The notes beneath the pieces are model-generated. The model made no database searches, was not told where the DNA came from, and worked only from the letters and a program-made list of their open reading frames with translations. The translations under genes and the position numbers were made by a program. Shown here one piece after another: positions 16,988 to 25,643 of a DNA stretch of 64,000 nucleotides. Source of the stretch: DATBGZ01 sp036557785 (lineage in GTDB: Bacteria > Actinomycetota > Actinomycetes > Mycobacteriales > Micromonosporaceae); NCBI GenBank assembly GCA_036557785.1, contig DATBGZ010000036.1, forward strand, positions 13,462-77,461. The letters are read 5' to 3'. Position 1 is the stretch's first letter; each line of letters opens with the position of its first letter.

Positions 16988-17827
16988 ATGGCTGCTTTCG
17001 CACCGGCCAGCGTCAGAGACGACCGGGTGCTGCCCCTGACCCGGATCGTCGCGTACACGATCGTGCCTTTCCTCGTGGTGGCGTTTGCGGTCCTCTATCC
17101 CGTTCCGACCGACACCGGGCGCTTGTTCGCCTGGCACATCGTGCCCACCCTGACACCGATGATCCTCGGTTCCGCATATCTCGGCGGAGCCTACTTCTTT
17201 CTGCGTGCCGGCCGGGCGCAGAGCTGGTCGGTCATCAAAGGGGGCTTCGTCCCGGTGGCCGTATTCGCCTCATTGATGGGCATAGCGACCATTGTTCACT
17301 GGGACAAGTTCAATCATCACCATGTCGCCTTCTGGCTGTGGGCGTTTCTCTATTTCACCACACCGTTCCTCGTCTTCTGGACCTGGTCGACCAATCGACG
17401 TTTTGGTGAATTACCAGCCGACGATGGACGCGAGCTGCCGCCACTCGCCGCCCGAATGACCGCCGCAGTAGGCGGGCTGGCTCTGGCGGTGGGGCTCTTC
17501 CTGTTCGCGATTCCGTCGGCCGCCATCCGGATCTGGCCCTGGCAGCTGACCCCGCTCACCTCACGAGTGCTCGGCGCCGTCTTCTGCCTTGGCCTGGCTG
17601 GCGTGGGCACCCTGTTCGACCGACGGTGGACCAGCGCTCGCCTCCCGTTCGAGGTCGCGCTGATCATGCTGACGCTGATCCTCGTGGCCGGTCTGCGTGC
17701 CCACGCAGAGCTCGACGCAGGCAACCCCCTCACCTGGCTGTTCGCGGCCGGCTTTGCCGGGCTGATCATCGCGGTGGGCGGCCTGTACGGGCGGATGGAG
17801 CGGCGGTCTGCGGTGGGTGCGCCATGA
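16988..17827 (+). CDS. Multi-pass membrane protein of unknown function
   Basis: A 279-residue integral membrane protein with about eight hydrophobic spans, among them IVAYTIVPFLVVAFAVLYPV, HIVPTLTPMILGSAYLGGAYFFL, VAVFASLMGIATIVHW, AFWLWAFLYFTTPFLVFWTW and WLFAAGFAGLIIAVGGLYGRM. I do not recognise the family. Its stop overlaps the start of the DUF5995-like gene (ATGA at 17824-17827), so the two products are probably made together. ATG 16988 gives a hydrophilic start just before the first span; an upstream GTG at 16937 is less likely. Confidence 0.65.
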   Translation: MAAFAPASVRDDRVLPLTRIVAYTIVPFLVVAFAVLYPVPTDTGRLFAWHIVPTLTPMILGSAYLGGAYFFLRAGRAQSWSVIKGGFVPVAVFASLMGIATIVHWDKFNHHHVAFWLWAFLYFTTPFLVFWTWSTNRRFGELPADDGRELPPLAARMTAAVGGLALAVGLFLFAIPSAAIRIWPWQLTPLTSRVLGAVFCLGLAGVGTLFDRRWTSARLPFEVALIMLTLILVAGLRAHAELDAGNPLTWLFAAGFAGLIIAVGGLYGRMERRSAVGAP

Positions 17828-18576
17828 TGGCGGGCGATATCAACGCCCTGCTGGAGCGGATGCGCTCCGATCTCACCGAATTGGATGCGGCCGGCGATGC
17901 TCGCCGCTTCTTCCACGCGACCTACCTGCGCACCACTGAGGCGGTCGCGGCGGAGATCGTCCGCGGTGGGTTCGGTGACCCTGACTGGGTCAGTCGTTGG
18001 GATCTGGCCTTCGCCCTGCTGTACGTGGACAACGCCCTCGGCGCGGCCCGTGCCGGTCGGCCGGTGCCCGGGCCCTGGGCTGTGGCATTCGAGGCCGCCA
18101 CGCGCCAGCCTGATCTGCCGCCGCTGCGGCATGTCCTCTTTGGCCTGAACGCCCACATCAACTACGACCTGCCCCAGGCGCTTCTTGCGGTGATCGACCC
18201 GGCAGAGTTCGAGGATGCGGCCGTCATCGCTGCGCGTGCGGCCGACCATCGGCACATCGACACCGTGCTCTCGGGGCGCGTCGGTGCCGAGGACGACGAA
18301 CTCGTGGCCATCTCGCGGGTCACTCTGGTCGACCGGCTGCTGCGACCGGCCAATCGCGCAGCCAGCCGCCGGTTTCTCGCTGAGGCCAGACAGAAGGTGT
18401 GGCGCAACGCGTTTGTGCTCGACCGTGCCCGCCGCAACGGCGCTGCGGCGTACGGTGCGGCGCTGGCGGAGCTCGAACGGCGCTGTGCCGCTCGGGTACG
18501 TGACCTCACCCGCTCCGGCCCGGTGCTGCTGCGCTTGGCGCGCAAGGGTTTCGGCGTCCTCCTTCCGGGCGCGTGA
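17824..18576 (+). CDS. DUF5995-like protein
   Basis: A 250-residue soluble, helical protein. It has the features I associate with DUF5995: DARRFFHATYLRTTEAVAAEIVRGGFGDPDWVSRWDLAFALLYVDNAL, then PWAVAFEAATRQPDLPPLRHVLFGLNAHINYDLPQAL with the conserved G-x-N-A-H-I-N-x-D-L-P motif, and the C-terminal WRNAFVLDRARR. The His/Asn/Asp motif could bind metal or a cofactor but the activity is unknown. It is coupled to the membrane protein upstream through an ATGA overlap. Confidence 0.7.
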   Translation: MMAGDINALLERMRSDLTELDAAGDARRFFHATYLRTTEAVAAEIVRGGFGDPDWVSRWDLAFALLYVDNALGAARAGRPVPGPWAVAFEAATRQPDLPPLRHVLFGLNAHINYDLPQALLAVIDPAEFEDAAVIAARAADHRHIDTVLSGRVGAEDDELVAISRVTLVDRLLRPANRAASRRFLAEARQKVWRNAFVLDRARRNGAAAYGAALAELERRCAARVRDLTRSGPVLLRLARKGFGVLLPGA

Positions 18577-18648
18577 GCTGCCCCGAGGCGGTGAGCGGGC
18601 GCAGAGTACGACCGGGGGCCCCTCGGGACCGCGCTTGGGGCAGACTCA

Positions 18649-18795
18649 GGGGCATGGACGTGGGCGCCGGCCCGGGTCATCCTCGCTCGGGGCGAGAACG
18701 ACACGATGGTGACCGACGAGAATCTGGCACGGTACGCACCGGCCATGGTCACGCAACTGCTGCGTGTCAACGGCAGCTTTCCCTCGTTTCTATAG
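18649..18795 (+). pseudogene. C-terminal fragment of an alpha/beta-hydrolase-like gene
   Basis: The frame reads AWTWAPARVILARGENDTMVTDENLARYAPAMVTQLLRVNGSFPSFL and stops at TAG 18793-18795. PARVILARGENDTMVTDENLARY matches the part of alpha/beta hydrolases that carries the catalytic acid (G-E-x-D), but the expected following histidine region is replaced and everything upstream is missing. No start codon with a ribosome binding site is seen, so this is a remnant. Confidence 0.55.
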
Positions 18796-18843
18796 GCGTT
18801 ACCTGGCGATGAGGTCAGGCCGCGGACGGAGGGCGCAGGGGTG

Positions 18844-19545
18844 ATGGAACGGACGCCATCGAGCGTCGAAGCGAACGCATTGCGGCTCTTCGAGCCGCTT
18901 GGCCCGACCTACGACCGGGTGGGGGCCGCGCTGTCGCTGGGACAGGATCCCCGGTGGCGGCGCTTCCTGGTGTCACGCCTTCCGCAGGCCGGCCACGTGC
19001 TGGACGTGGCGACCGGCACGGGGTTGGTCGCGGCGAGGCTGCTGCGGCAGGGCCATCAGGTGACGGGCGTCGACCAGAGCCCGGACATGCTGCGGATGGC
19101 ACGCCGTCGCTTCGGCGATGCGGTCACGCTGATCAATGCGCCGGCGCAGGCCCTCCCCCTGGCGTCGCGGTCCTTCGACCATCTCACGTTCACGTACCTA
19201 CTTCGATACGTTGACGACCCCGCCGCCACGCTGGCCGAGTTGGCGCGGGTGGTACGTCCCGGCGGTATCGTCGCCTCACTCGAGTTCGGCGTACCCGAGG
19301 GCCCGGCCCGTCCGCTCTGGGGTCTCTACGTCCGCACGGCGCTGCCACTGGCCGGGCGGCTCGTGGGCAGCGGCTGGCGCGAGGTTGGCGATTTCCTCGG
19401 GGGGTCCATCCGGGACTTCTGGCAGCGCTACCCGCTGGAGCGGCAGCTCGACTGGTGGCGGGCCGCCGGCTTGCAGGACGTCGCGGTGCGCCGGATGAGC
19501 TTTGGCGCTGCCGTGGTCATCTGGGGACGCGGGGCGCCAGCGTGA
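18844..19545 (+). CDS. Class I SAM-dependent methyltransferase (UbiE/MenG-like)
   Basis: A 233-residue methyltransferase. Motif I is VLDVATGTGLVAARLL near residues 50-65, followed by GVDQSPDML (motif post I), the acidic INAPAQALPLASRSFDHLTFTYLLRYVDD and LARVVRPGGIVASLEFGVPEGPARPLWGLYVRTALPLAGRLV, which is close to UbiE/MenG proteins that methylate demethylmenaquinone. It lacks a full match to the UbiE C-terminus, so the substrate is open. Its stop overlaps the start of a UbiA-like gene (GTGA at 19542). Starts at ATG 18844 or GTG 18841 are equivalent. Confidence 0.8.
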   Translation: MERTPSSVEANALRLFEPLGPTYDRVGAALSLGQDPRWRRFLVSRLPQAGHVLDVATGTGLVAARLLRQGHQVTGVDQSPDMLRMARRRFGDAVTLINAPAQALPLASRSFDHLTFTYLLRYVDDPAATLAELARVVRPGGIVASLEFGVPEGPARPLWGLYVRTALPLAGRLVGSGWREVGDFLGGSIRDFWQRYPLERQLDWWRAAGLQDVAVRRMSFGAAVVIWGRGAPA

Positions 19546-20309
19546 CCGACCAGACCGCTGCGGGCGTACCCCGGCAGGCGGCGCTGCCGCAGGCGCGTCC
19601 GGCCTGGTACGCGTTGTCGGGCGGCGGGTGGCGGGACTACGTGACGCTGCTGCATCCTCCTTACACGGCATGGCATCTGTCGTACGTCGTGATCGGGGGC
19701 TGCCTCGCTCCGGTCGTGTCCTGGGAAAGGCTCGGCGCCGTCGTCCTCGCCTTCGCGCTTGCCGTCGGAGTCGGCGCGCACGCCCTGGACGAGCTGAACG
19801 GACGACCCCTGCGCACCAGGATTCCGGACCGGGTACTAGCCTGGCTCGCCGGCGTCTGCATCGCGGGCGCTGGTGCGATCGGCGTGCTGGGGGCAGTTCT
19901 GTTTGAGCCCTGGCTGGCCCTGCTCATCCCGGTTGGCCTGTTCCTGGTGCTGGGCTACAACCTGGAGCTGGCGGGCGGTCGCTTCCATTCAGATCTGTGG
20001 TTCGGGCTCGCCTGGGGTGGCTTCCCCGTGTTGAACGGGTACGCGGCGGTCGCGGGCAACCTCAGCGTGGTGGCCGTGCTCGCCGCTGTCTTCGCGGTGC
20101 TGCTCTCGCTCGCCCAGCGCGTGCTGTCCACGCAGGTGCGGTTTGTCCGGCGAAAGGTGGCTCTGGTGAGCGGCGTGCTCGTCCTCACTGACGGAAGCCG
20201 GCAGGAACTGGACGCTCGACGGCTCACCTCCGCCCCCGAGACCGGACTGCGGCTGCTGTCCCTGGCGATCGTCGCGCTCGCCGCGACCTTGGTCGCGCTC
20301 AAGATCTGA
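19542..20309 (+). CDS. UbiA-like integral membrane protein
   Basis: A 255-residue membrane protein with about eight spans. The N-terminal HPPYTAWHLSYVVIGGCLAP and the segment VGAHALDELNGRPLRTRIPDRVLAWLAG resemble UbiA-family prenyltransferases, where an Asp-rich motif binds the prenyl diphosphate; here the motif is reduced to HALDELNGRP, so catalytic activity is uncertain. A second polar loop (GYNLELAGGRFHSDLWFGLAWGGFPVLNGY) would be the second Asp motif region. Coupling to a UbiE/MenG-like methyltransferase suggests modification of a quinone or other isoprenoid lipid; this is an inference. Confidence 0.55.
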   Translation: MTDQTAAGVPRQAALPQARPAWYALSGGGWRDYVTLLHPPYTAWHLSYVVIGGCLAPVVSWERLGAVVLAFALAVGVGAHALDELNGRPLRTRIPDRVLAWLAGVCIAGAGAIGVLGAVLFEPWLALLIPVGLFLVLGYNLELAGGRFHSDLWFGLAWGGFPVLNGYAAVAGNLSVVAVLAAVFAVLLSLAQRVLSTQVRFVRRKVALVSGVLVLTDGSRQELDARRLTSAPETGLRLLSLAIVALAATLVALKI

Positions 20310-20363
20310 CCTCATGCCTACCTCGGGAAGCGGTACGGCCGGCGGGCGATGGCCGCGGTCCGA

Positions 20364-20816
20364 TCAGCGTGGGAACGGGTACAGGGGCGACCTGTCGCCT
20401 ACCGACCAGTTGTGACCGAACGGATCCTTGAAGCCGCCTTGGCGGTGCGTTCCCCACGGCATGCGGTGGTCCACGATTCCGCTTCGGACAGTCGCGCCCG
20501 CCGCGACCGCGCGTTCGACGAAGCCGTCGGGGTCATCGACGAAGAGCTCGATGCGGACGCTCGTGATCCCCAACTGGTCGGGACTGGCCTCGCTGGGGTT
20601 GTCGGGATTGACCTCGTGGAGGAAGAACGGGGCGCCGCCGATCTCGAGACCGGCCACGCCGCCAAGGTCCCATAGTTCTGTCGCACCCAGTGCGCCCTTG
20701 TACCAGCCGATCGCAGCGCGCGCGTCTGGCACGATCAGCATCACCGAGATCACTGGTGACGACACGGGCCCCATGTCGCCGGCCGGCACGGCAGGATCGT
20801 TCGGCTCCTCGCTCAT
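20364..20816 (-). CDS. VOC-family (glyoxalase-like) protein
   Basis: A 150-residue protein related to the PhnB/glyoxalase group: VISVMLIVPDARAAIGWYKGALGATELWDLGGVAGLEIGGAPFFLHEVNPDNP, then RIELFVDDPDGFVERAVAAGATV and GGFKDPFGHNWSVGDR, the usual D-P-F-G-H-x-W ending. Substrate unknown. ATG 20816 is the start with the natural N-terminus; the protein precedes the lipoprotein gene's end region on the same strand but is separated by 57 nt. Confidence 0.75.
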   Translation of the reverse strand: MSEEPNDPAVPAGDMGPVSSPVISVMLIVPDARAAIGWYKGALGATELWDLGGVAGLEIGGAPFFLHEVNPDNPSEASPDQLGITSVRIELFVDDPDGFVERAVAAGATVRSGIVDHRMPWGTHRQGGFKDPFGHNWSVGDRSPLYPFPR

Positions 20817-20873
20817 GCCCACAGCATGCACGACGTGCGGCGCCGAGGCAGGCCAGTGGCATCGCCGCCGGTT

Positions 20874-21482
20874 CTAGCCGAAAGCGACCGAGCCTGGTCC
20901 GGTGATGACGATGAGCTGGGCGAGGTACGGGGAGGTCTGGTCGCAGTGGGTTGGCTGGTAGACCTCGTCGAGAGTGAGTATGAGGTCGAAGGTGCCGCTG
21001 ATCCCCTGGTACCAACCGGTTCCTGAGCCCGGCACGATGGGGCTCGCCGCGCTGACGCTCGCCGTGGCCGAGCAGGTCGTGGTGTCCACGCCGACGTTGC
21101 TGAGCAGGTCTACGAACGCCGCACCGAGGTCGGCGATGTCCAGCCGGAACGTGCCGTGTGTCAGCGTGAGGTTGAGCTGGTGTGTGTGCTCGGGGTCCAC
21201 CGAGCCATCGGCGTTGACGGTCTGCGCCTGACCGTAGTCACCGACGGCGCCGGAGAGGACCACCGTGGAGGTGGGGCCGTCGTTGTCCGTGTAGTCGGTC
21301 AGATGTACGGTCCCGCCGAACCTGGTGGTCGCCGGTGTCGCGGCCGTCGCCGGGGTGGCGGCAGCAGTACGGTCAGCGTCGCGCGGCTTGGTCGGGATTG
21401 GCGAACACGCCACGCACGCCGTGGACGCCACTGCGGCTGTGGCGGCGACGAGGAGCGCATACCTGAACTGGCGAGAGGACAT
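20874..21482 (-). CDS. Secreted lipoprotein of unknown function
   Basis: A 202-residue exported protein. The N-terminus SSRQFRYALLVAATAAVASTACVAC has a charged start, a hydrophobic core and a cysteine suited to lipidation (STAC or VAC). After a Thr/Ala/Pro-rich linker (AAATPATAATPATT) follows an all-beta-looking domain with FGGTVHLTDYTDNDGPTSTVVLSGAVGDYG, HQLNLTLTHGTFRLD and the closing GSGTGWYQGISGTFDLILTLDEV. Similar small beta proteins are common on actinomycete surfaces, but I cannot name the function. No operon partner is evident. Confidence 0.65.
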   Translation of the reverse strand: MSSRQFRYALLVAATAAVASTACVACSPIPTKPRDADRTAAATPATAATPATTRFGGTVHLTDYTDNDGPTSTVVLSGAVGDYGQAQTVNADGSVDPEHTHQLNLTLTHGTFRLDIADLGAAFVDLLSNVGVDTTTCSATASVSAASPIVPGSGTGWYQGISGTFDLILTLDEVYQPTHCDQTSPYLAQLIVITGPGSVAFG

Positions 21483-21873
21483 GGGCAGGAGTCTGGCCGC
21501 GTGCCCGCGCCCCGGGATCGGGGAGATGCTCGGAGAAAACCCTGACGTACGACGCCATGCCCCTCAGGGCGGTCGGATGGCATTGCCGTGTGGGCATGGG
21601 CCGATCAGTAGCAGCCGCCCAGCCTCCGTCCGCGCCCCGGTACGTCATTCGACGTAGACTCGCTCGCCGCTGGTGGCCGGCGGCCGGAGTCATTCGTCCG
21701 TGCCGTGGGGTGGCCGGCCGATCTACAGTCCTCATATTGTCACCCTTGTCCCGCTTCGCAAGGCACTCCCGCTACTCGGGCCAGACCGGCCCCATCACTC
21801 GCATGGCGACGCCCCGTCAGGCGATCGGCACCACACCGCAGACAGGTACTGACGATAAGAGGTTGGAGTCGAA
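21483..21873. other. 391-nt intergenic region upstream of the aldehyde dehydrogenase
   Basis: No gene is supported. It holds the divergent promoters of the lipoprotein (minus) and the aldehyde dehydrogenase (plus), a palindrome at 21641-21656, and GGAG at 21865-21868, 5 nt before the GTG start of the dehydrogenase. Confidence 0.5.
21641..21656. promoter_or_regulatory. Perfect inverted repeat TACGTC-N4-GACGTA
   Basis: TACGTC (21641-21646), ATTC, GACGTA (21651-21656). The 6-4-6 palindrome is a plausible operator, 218 nt before the aldehyde dehydrogenase and 159 nt before the lipoprotein. The binding protein is unknown. Confidence 0.4.
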
Positions 21874-23361
21874 GTGACCGACATCATCGCCCTGCCGAGG
21901 ACGGCGTTATACATCGGTGGCCAGGAACGCGACGGTACGGGCACGCTCGCCGTCGCCGACCCGGCCAAGCCAGGGGCCATCGTGGGCCATGCCGCCGCTG
22001 CATCCGAACAGGACGCGGCCGATGCGGTGGCCGCCGCCAAGCAGGCGTTCCCGGCCTGGTCGGCACTGAGCCCACAGGAACGGGCCGCGACGATGCTCGC
22101 CGCTATCGAGGGCATCGACGCACTGCGCGACGAGGACGCGGCGATCCTCTCTCAGGAGAACGGCAAGATCCGGCTCGAGGCATGGATCGACGGGCTCGTC
22201 TTCGAGCTCCGGTGGCGCCTGGCCCTCGGGCTTGCCGACCAGGTGGACGTGAACAAGGTGCTCGACCCGGCTCCCGGCATTCCGGTCACGACGACGGTTG
22301 CCTACCAGCCGCTCGGCGTGGTCACCGTGATCGTGCCGTTCAACTGGCCCATCGCGATCCTCGGTGCCTCGCTGCCGCATGCGCTGCTCGCCGGCAACAC
22401 CGCCATCGTGAAGCCACCGCCGTCGGCGCCACTTGCGACGGCCCGCGTCGTGCAGCGGGTCGCGGAGAAGCTGCCACCCGGCGTGCTCAACGTCGTCACC
22501 GGGCCTGACGCGAACATGACGCCGCTGGTCCAGAACCCCGACGTGGCGAAGGTCTGCTTCACCGGCAGCGTCGCCGGTGGCAAGCGGATCATGGAGCTCG
22601 CCTCGAAGACGCTCACCCGGGTCACTCTCGAGCTGGGCGGCAACGATGCGGCGGTCGTCCTCGACGACGCGATCCTCGACGATACGCACCTGGACCGGCT
22701 GTACGCGGCGATCTTCGATACGACCGGTCAGATCTGCATGAACGCCAAGCGGATCTACGTGCACCGCTCACGGATGGCCGACGTCATCGACGGCCTCTCC
22801 CAGCGACTCGCGATGGCCAAGCTCGGCTACGGCCTCGACGAGGGAACCACGATGGGGCCGCTGCACTCGCCCGTGCAGAAGGCGTTCGTCCAGGAGCTCG
22901 TCGAGGAGGCGAAGGAGTCCGGCGCTCGGGTGCTCGAGTTCGGCGAGTTGCCCAGCGGCGACCTCGACGGCGGTAACTTCGTACGCCCGGCGATCGTCGT
23001 CGACCCGGATCCGAACCTGCGTCTGGTGACCCACGAGCAGTTCGGTCCGGTCATCCCGATCCTGCCGTTCGACACCGAGGAGCAGGCCGTACGGATGGCG
23101 AACGAGACCTGGAGCGGCTTGTGCGGCTCCGTCTGGACGGCCGACGCCGACCGGGCGAACCGCGTCGGCGGTCAACTGGTCTGCGGCTATGTCTGGGTGA
23201 ACGACCACGGCGCGACGCGCCTGGATCTTCGCGCACCCTTCGGCGGCATGAAGCAGTCGGGCATCGGCCGCGAGCAGGGCATCGAGGGCGTCCGGGCCTT
23301 CCAGGACACGCGCTCGATCGCTCACCTCGATCCGGCCACCCTGGCCGCGATGGCTCACTGA
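21874..23361 (+). CDS. NAD(P)-dependent aldehyde dehydrogenase
   Basis: A 495-residue aldehyde dehydrogenase that oxidises an aldehyde to the acid. Visible landmarks are PFNWPIAILGASLPHALLAGNTAIVKPPPSAP (cofactor binding), FTGSVAGGKRIMELASKTLTRVTLELGGNDAAVVLDDA with the general-base Glu, the nucleophile region TTGQICMNAKRIYV and the C-terminal PFGGMKQSGIGREQG. The asparagine of PFNW and the cysteine of GQIC are both intact, so it should be active. The exact aldehyde is not predictable. Start at GTG 21874 is supported by GGAG 5 nt upstream. Confidence 0.92.
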   Translation: MTDIIALPRTALYIGGQERDGTGTLAVADPAKPGAIVGHAAAASEQDAADAVAAAKQAFPAWSALSPQERAATMLAAIEGIDALRDEDAAILSQENGKIRLEAWIDGLVFELRWRLALGLADQVDVNKVLDPAPGIPVTTTVAYQPLGVVTVIVPFNWPIAILGASLPHALLAGNTAIVKPPPSAPLATARVVQRVAEKLPPGVLNVVTGPDANMTPLVQNPDVAKVCFTGSVAGGKRIMELASKTLTRVTLELGGNDAAVVLDDAILDDTHLDRLYAAIFDTTGQICMNAKRIYVHRSRMADVIDGLSQRLAMAKLGYGLDEGTTMGPLHSPVQKAFVQELVEEAKESGARVLEFGELPSGDLDGGNFVRPAIVVDPDPNLRLVTHEQFGPVIPILPFDTEEQAVRMANETWSGLCGSVWTADADRANRVGGQLVCGYVWVNDHGATRLDLRAPFGGMKQSGIGREQGIEGVRAFQDTRSIAHLDPATLAAMAH

Positions 23362-23496
23362 CCCCTGACTCGTCGCTCACGGCCCGGCCTACACAGATCG
23401 TGGGCCGGGCCGTGGTGAGCCGCCTCACGATGCGATGGCGGTGCCGCCCGTGCGGACTAGGGTTGCAGCACTCGCTCCCCCGAGAGGTCCCGCCGC

Positions 23497-24801
23497 GTGT
23501 CGACGCCGTTCAATACCACCTTCGCCGCGCTCCGCAACCGAACCTTCCGTGTCTGGGCCGCGGCCGACATCGTCTCCGTGACCGGCACGTGGATGCAGGT
23601 CCTGGCGGTCAACTGGTACGTGCTGCAGCTCACCGGTTCGACCGCGCAGATGGGCCTGACGGTGATGCTGCAGACGTTGCCGAGCCTGTTGCTCGGGCCC
23701 GTCGGCGGGGCGATCGCGGACCGGATCCGCGGCCGCCACGTCCTGGTTCTCACGCAGCTCAGCCACGCGGCCATCGCCCTGGGCCTGATGATGGTTGCGG
23801 CGAGACACTCGCATGTCTCGATCCTCTACGCCCTGTCGGTGGCCAGCGGGCTTGTCGCCAGTGTCGAAGGTCCGATCATGGGCAGATTCAGCGCAACGAT
23901 CGTGAGCCGGTCTGAGCTGGGCAACGCGCTCTCGTTCGGCTCTCTCATCAACTCCACCGGCCGCATCATGGGCATGGCGGTCGGCGGGGTCGTGCTCGCG
24001 GCGACCGGCCCGGTGCCCCTGTTCGCCGCCAATGCCGTGAGCTTCCTCGCGGTCGTCGGAGCACTGCTGTCCATCCGGCCACGGCATGCCAACCAGGCAG
24101 AGGCATCACCACAGGCCACAGAACACGGACTGCGGGCCGGGCTGCGCTATGTGCTGCGACAGCCGGTCGTGCTCGCGATTCTCGGACTGGCGCTCGTTCT
24201 GGGCAGCCTGGGCCGCAACTACCAGGTCACCATGGCTGCCATGAGCGCTGGTCCGCTCGGCGGTGGCGCGGCGGGATACGGCGTGCTCTCGGCCGCCTTC
24301 GCCGCCGGGACCGTCCTTGGCGGGCTCGTCGCGGCCAGCCGCAAGATCCTGGGACTTCGGACACTGGTGGGGCTCGGGCTCATCACGAGCGTGCTCCAGC
24401 TCGCCGGCGGCCTGGCTCCCGGCGTCGCGGCACTCGCCGGCATCGTCGTGCCGGTGGCCGTCGGCGCGGTCGTGATCGACACCACGGTCGCGACGCGGAT
24501 CCAGCTCGACACGGCGTGGAGCATGCGCGGTCGGGTGCTCGGCGTCGCCACTGCGGTCAGCGGCGCTTCCGGCGCGTTCGGCGCTCCGCTGCTGGGCTGG
24601 CTCTCGGAGACGATCGGCCCGCGGCTCACGCTGGTCGCGGCGGGATCGACGACGCTGCTCGCCTGTGCCGTGGCGGGCATGGTGATGGCCAGGCTCCGCG
24701 GCGTCCCGTGGACCATCGACGAGCTGCTACGTACCCTGCGAACCTCGCTGGGCCTGCGAGAACGGCGTCGCTACCGCGAAGCCGTGGCCAGCACGCCGTA
24801 G
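23497..24801 (+). CDS. MFS exporter (EntS/MFS_3-like)
   Basis: A 434-residue major facilitator with 10-12 membrane segments. The start ALRNRTFRVWAAADIVSVTGTWMQVLAVNWYVLQLTG and GPVGGAIADRIRGRHVLV are characteristic of the DUF894/EntS-type branch that includes siderophore and macrolide exporters. SFLAVVGALLSIRP ends the first six-helix half and a central GLRAGLRYVLRQPVVLAIL connects to the second. It probably expels a small molecule; the substrate is unknown. A TAGGGT box lies about 35 nt before the GTG start. Confidence 0.85.
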   Translation: MSTPFNTTFAALRNRTFRVWAAADIVSVTGTWMQVLAVNWYVLQLTGSTAQMGLTVMLQTLPSLLLGPVGGAIADRIRGRHVLVLTQLSHAAIALGLMMVAARHSHVSILYALSVASGLVASVEGPIMGRFSATIVSRSELGNALSFGSLINSTGRIMGMAVGGVVLAATGPVPLFAANAVSFLAVVGALLSIRPRHANQAEASPQATEHGLRAGLRYVLRQPVVLAILGLALVLGSLGRNYQVTMAAMSAGPLGGGAAGYGVLSAAFAAGTVLGGLVAASRKILGLRTLVGLGLITSVLQLAGGLAPGVAALAGIVVPVAVGAVVIDTTVATRIQLDTAWSMRGRVLGVATAVSGASGAFGAPLLGWLSETIGPRLTLVAAGSTTLLACAVAGMVMARLRGVPWTIDELLRTLRTSLGLRERRRYREAVASTP

Positions 24802-24803
24802 CC

Positions 24804-24820
24804 GCCGCGCACGGCGCGGC
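24804..24820. terminator. Short GC hairpin between convergent genes
   Basis: GCCGCGC (24804-24810), ACG, GCGCGGC (24814-24820) forms a perfect 7-bp hairpin in the 21-nt gap between the MFS and SDR stop codons. It has no T-tract but may end transcripts from both sides. Confidence 0.4.
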
Positions 24821-24822
24821 CG

Positions 24823-25632
24823 TCATGGCTCCGCGGCCGGATCCGCGGAGCCGGGCTCGGTCCGCTTGCGGTGCATCTCGGCTCGGGCCGGCTCGGAGAG
24901 CAGCCGGGAGCTTGCGGCCATCGCCTTGTCCCGCACGGACCCCGCGATGACGTGGTCGTCGCCCCTCATCAACGCCTCGAAACCCTGGCGCGCGACATCA
25001 TCGGGGTCGTCCTTGTCCGCGGTCGCGCCGAGCTTGGTGTCCTGCATGCCCGCGCGCTCGAAGAAGTGGGTATCCGTGACCCCCGGCATCAGCACCGTGA
25101 CGCTCACGCCGGTGCCTCTCAACTCGGACCGCAGGGCCTGCCCGAAGGACTGGAGGAAGGACTTCGAGGCGGCATAGGTCGCCTCGAAGGGACCCGGCGC
25201 GGTCGCGGCGACCGACGAGGTGACCAGAACGCGACCCATGCCCCGGCGGACCATGTCCGGCAGCAGACGCTTCGCGAGGTGCACCGTGGAGACGACGTTG
25301 AGCTCGAGGAGGTTGAGCTCATCTTCCAGCGGTACGTCCCGCGTGAAGTCTCCGCTCACGCCGACCCCGGCATTGAGCGCCAGCGCGTCGATCGGAGAGT
25401 CGCGGACCTCCGCATAGAGACCCTCGACCCCTTCTCGCGTGCGCAGATCGGCACGCACCGCCCGAACGTTGGCGCCGCTACTGCCGACCTGCCGTGCGGC
25501 CGAGTCGATCCCCTCGTCCTCCGCCGTCACGATGAGGTCGTAGCCGTGCTCGGCGAACTGCTTCGCCAGCGCGAGGCCGATTCCGCTCGAGGCGCCGGTA
25601 ACGACCGCCAACGGTCCGCTCGTTGTCGTCAT
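24823..25632 (-). CDS. Short-chain dehydrogenase/reductase
   Basis: A 269-residue Rossmann enzyme of the classical SDR family. Cofactor motif TGASSGIG near residues 12-19, LNAGVG (NNAG-like), and the catalytic set Ser (VTSSVAA), Tyr-x-x-x-Lys (YAASKSF). The start ATG 25632 follows the alpha/beta hydrolase stop by 11 nt on the same strand, so the two form an operon. The substrate is not predictable; the fused reading with the upstream hydrolase frame is not needed. Confidence 0.88.
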   Translation of the reverse strand: MTTTSGPLAVVTGASSGIGLALAKQFAEHGYDLIVTAEDEGIDSAARQVGSSGANVRAVRADLRTREGVEGLYAEVRDSPIDALALNAGVGVSGDFTRDVPLEDELNLLELNVVSTVHLAKRLLPDMVRRGMGRVLVTSSVAATAPGPFEATYAASKSFLQSFGQALRSELRGTGVSVTVLMPGVTDTHFFERAGMQDTKLGATADKDDPDDVARQGFEALMRGDDHVIAGSVRDKAMAASSRLLSEPARAEMHRKRTEPGSADPAAEP

Positions 25633-25643
25633 GGTCGCCCGAC

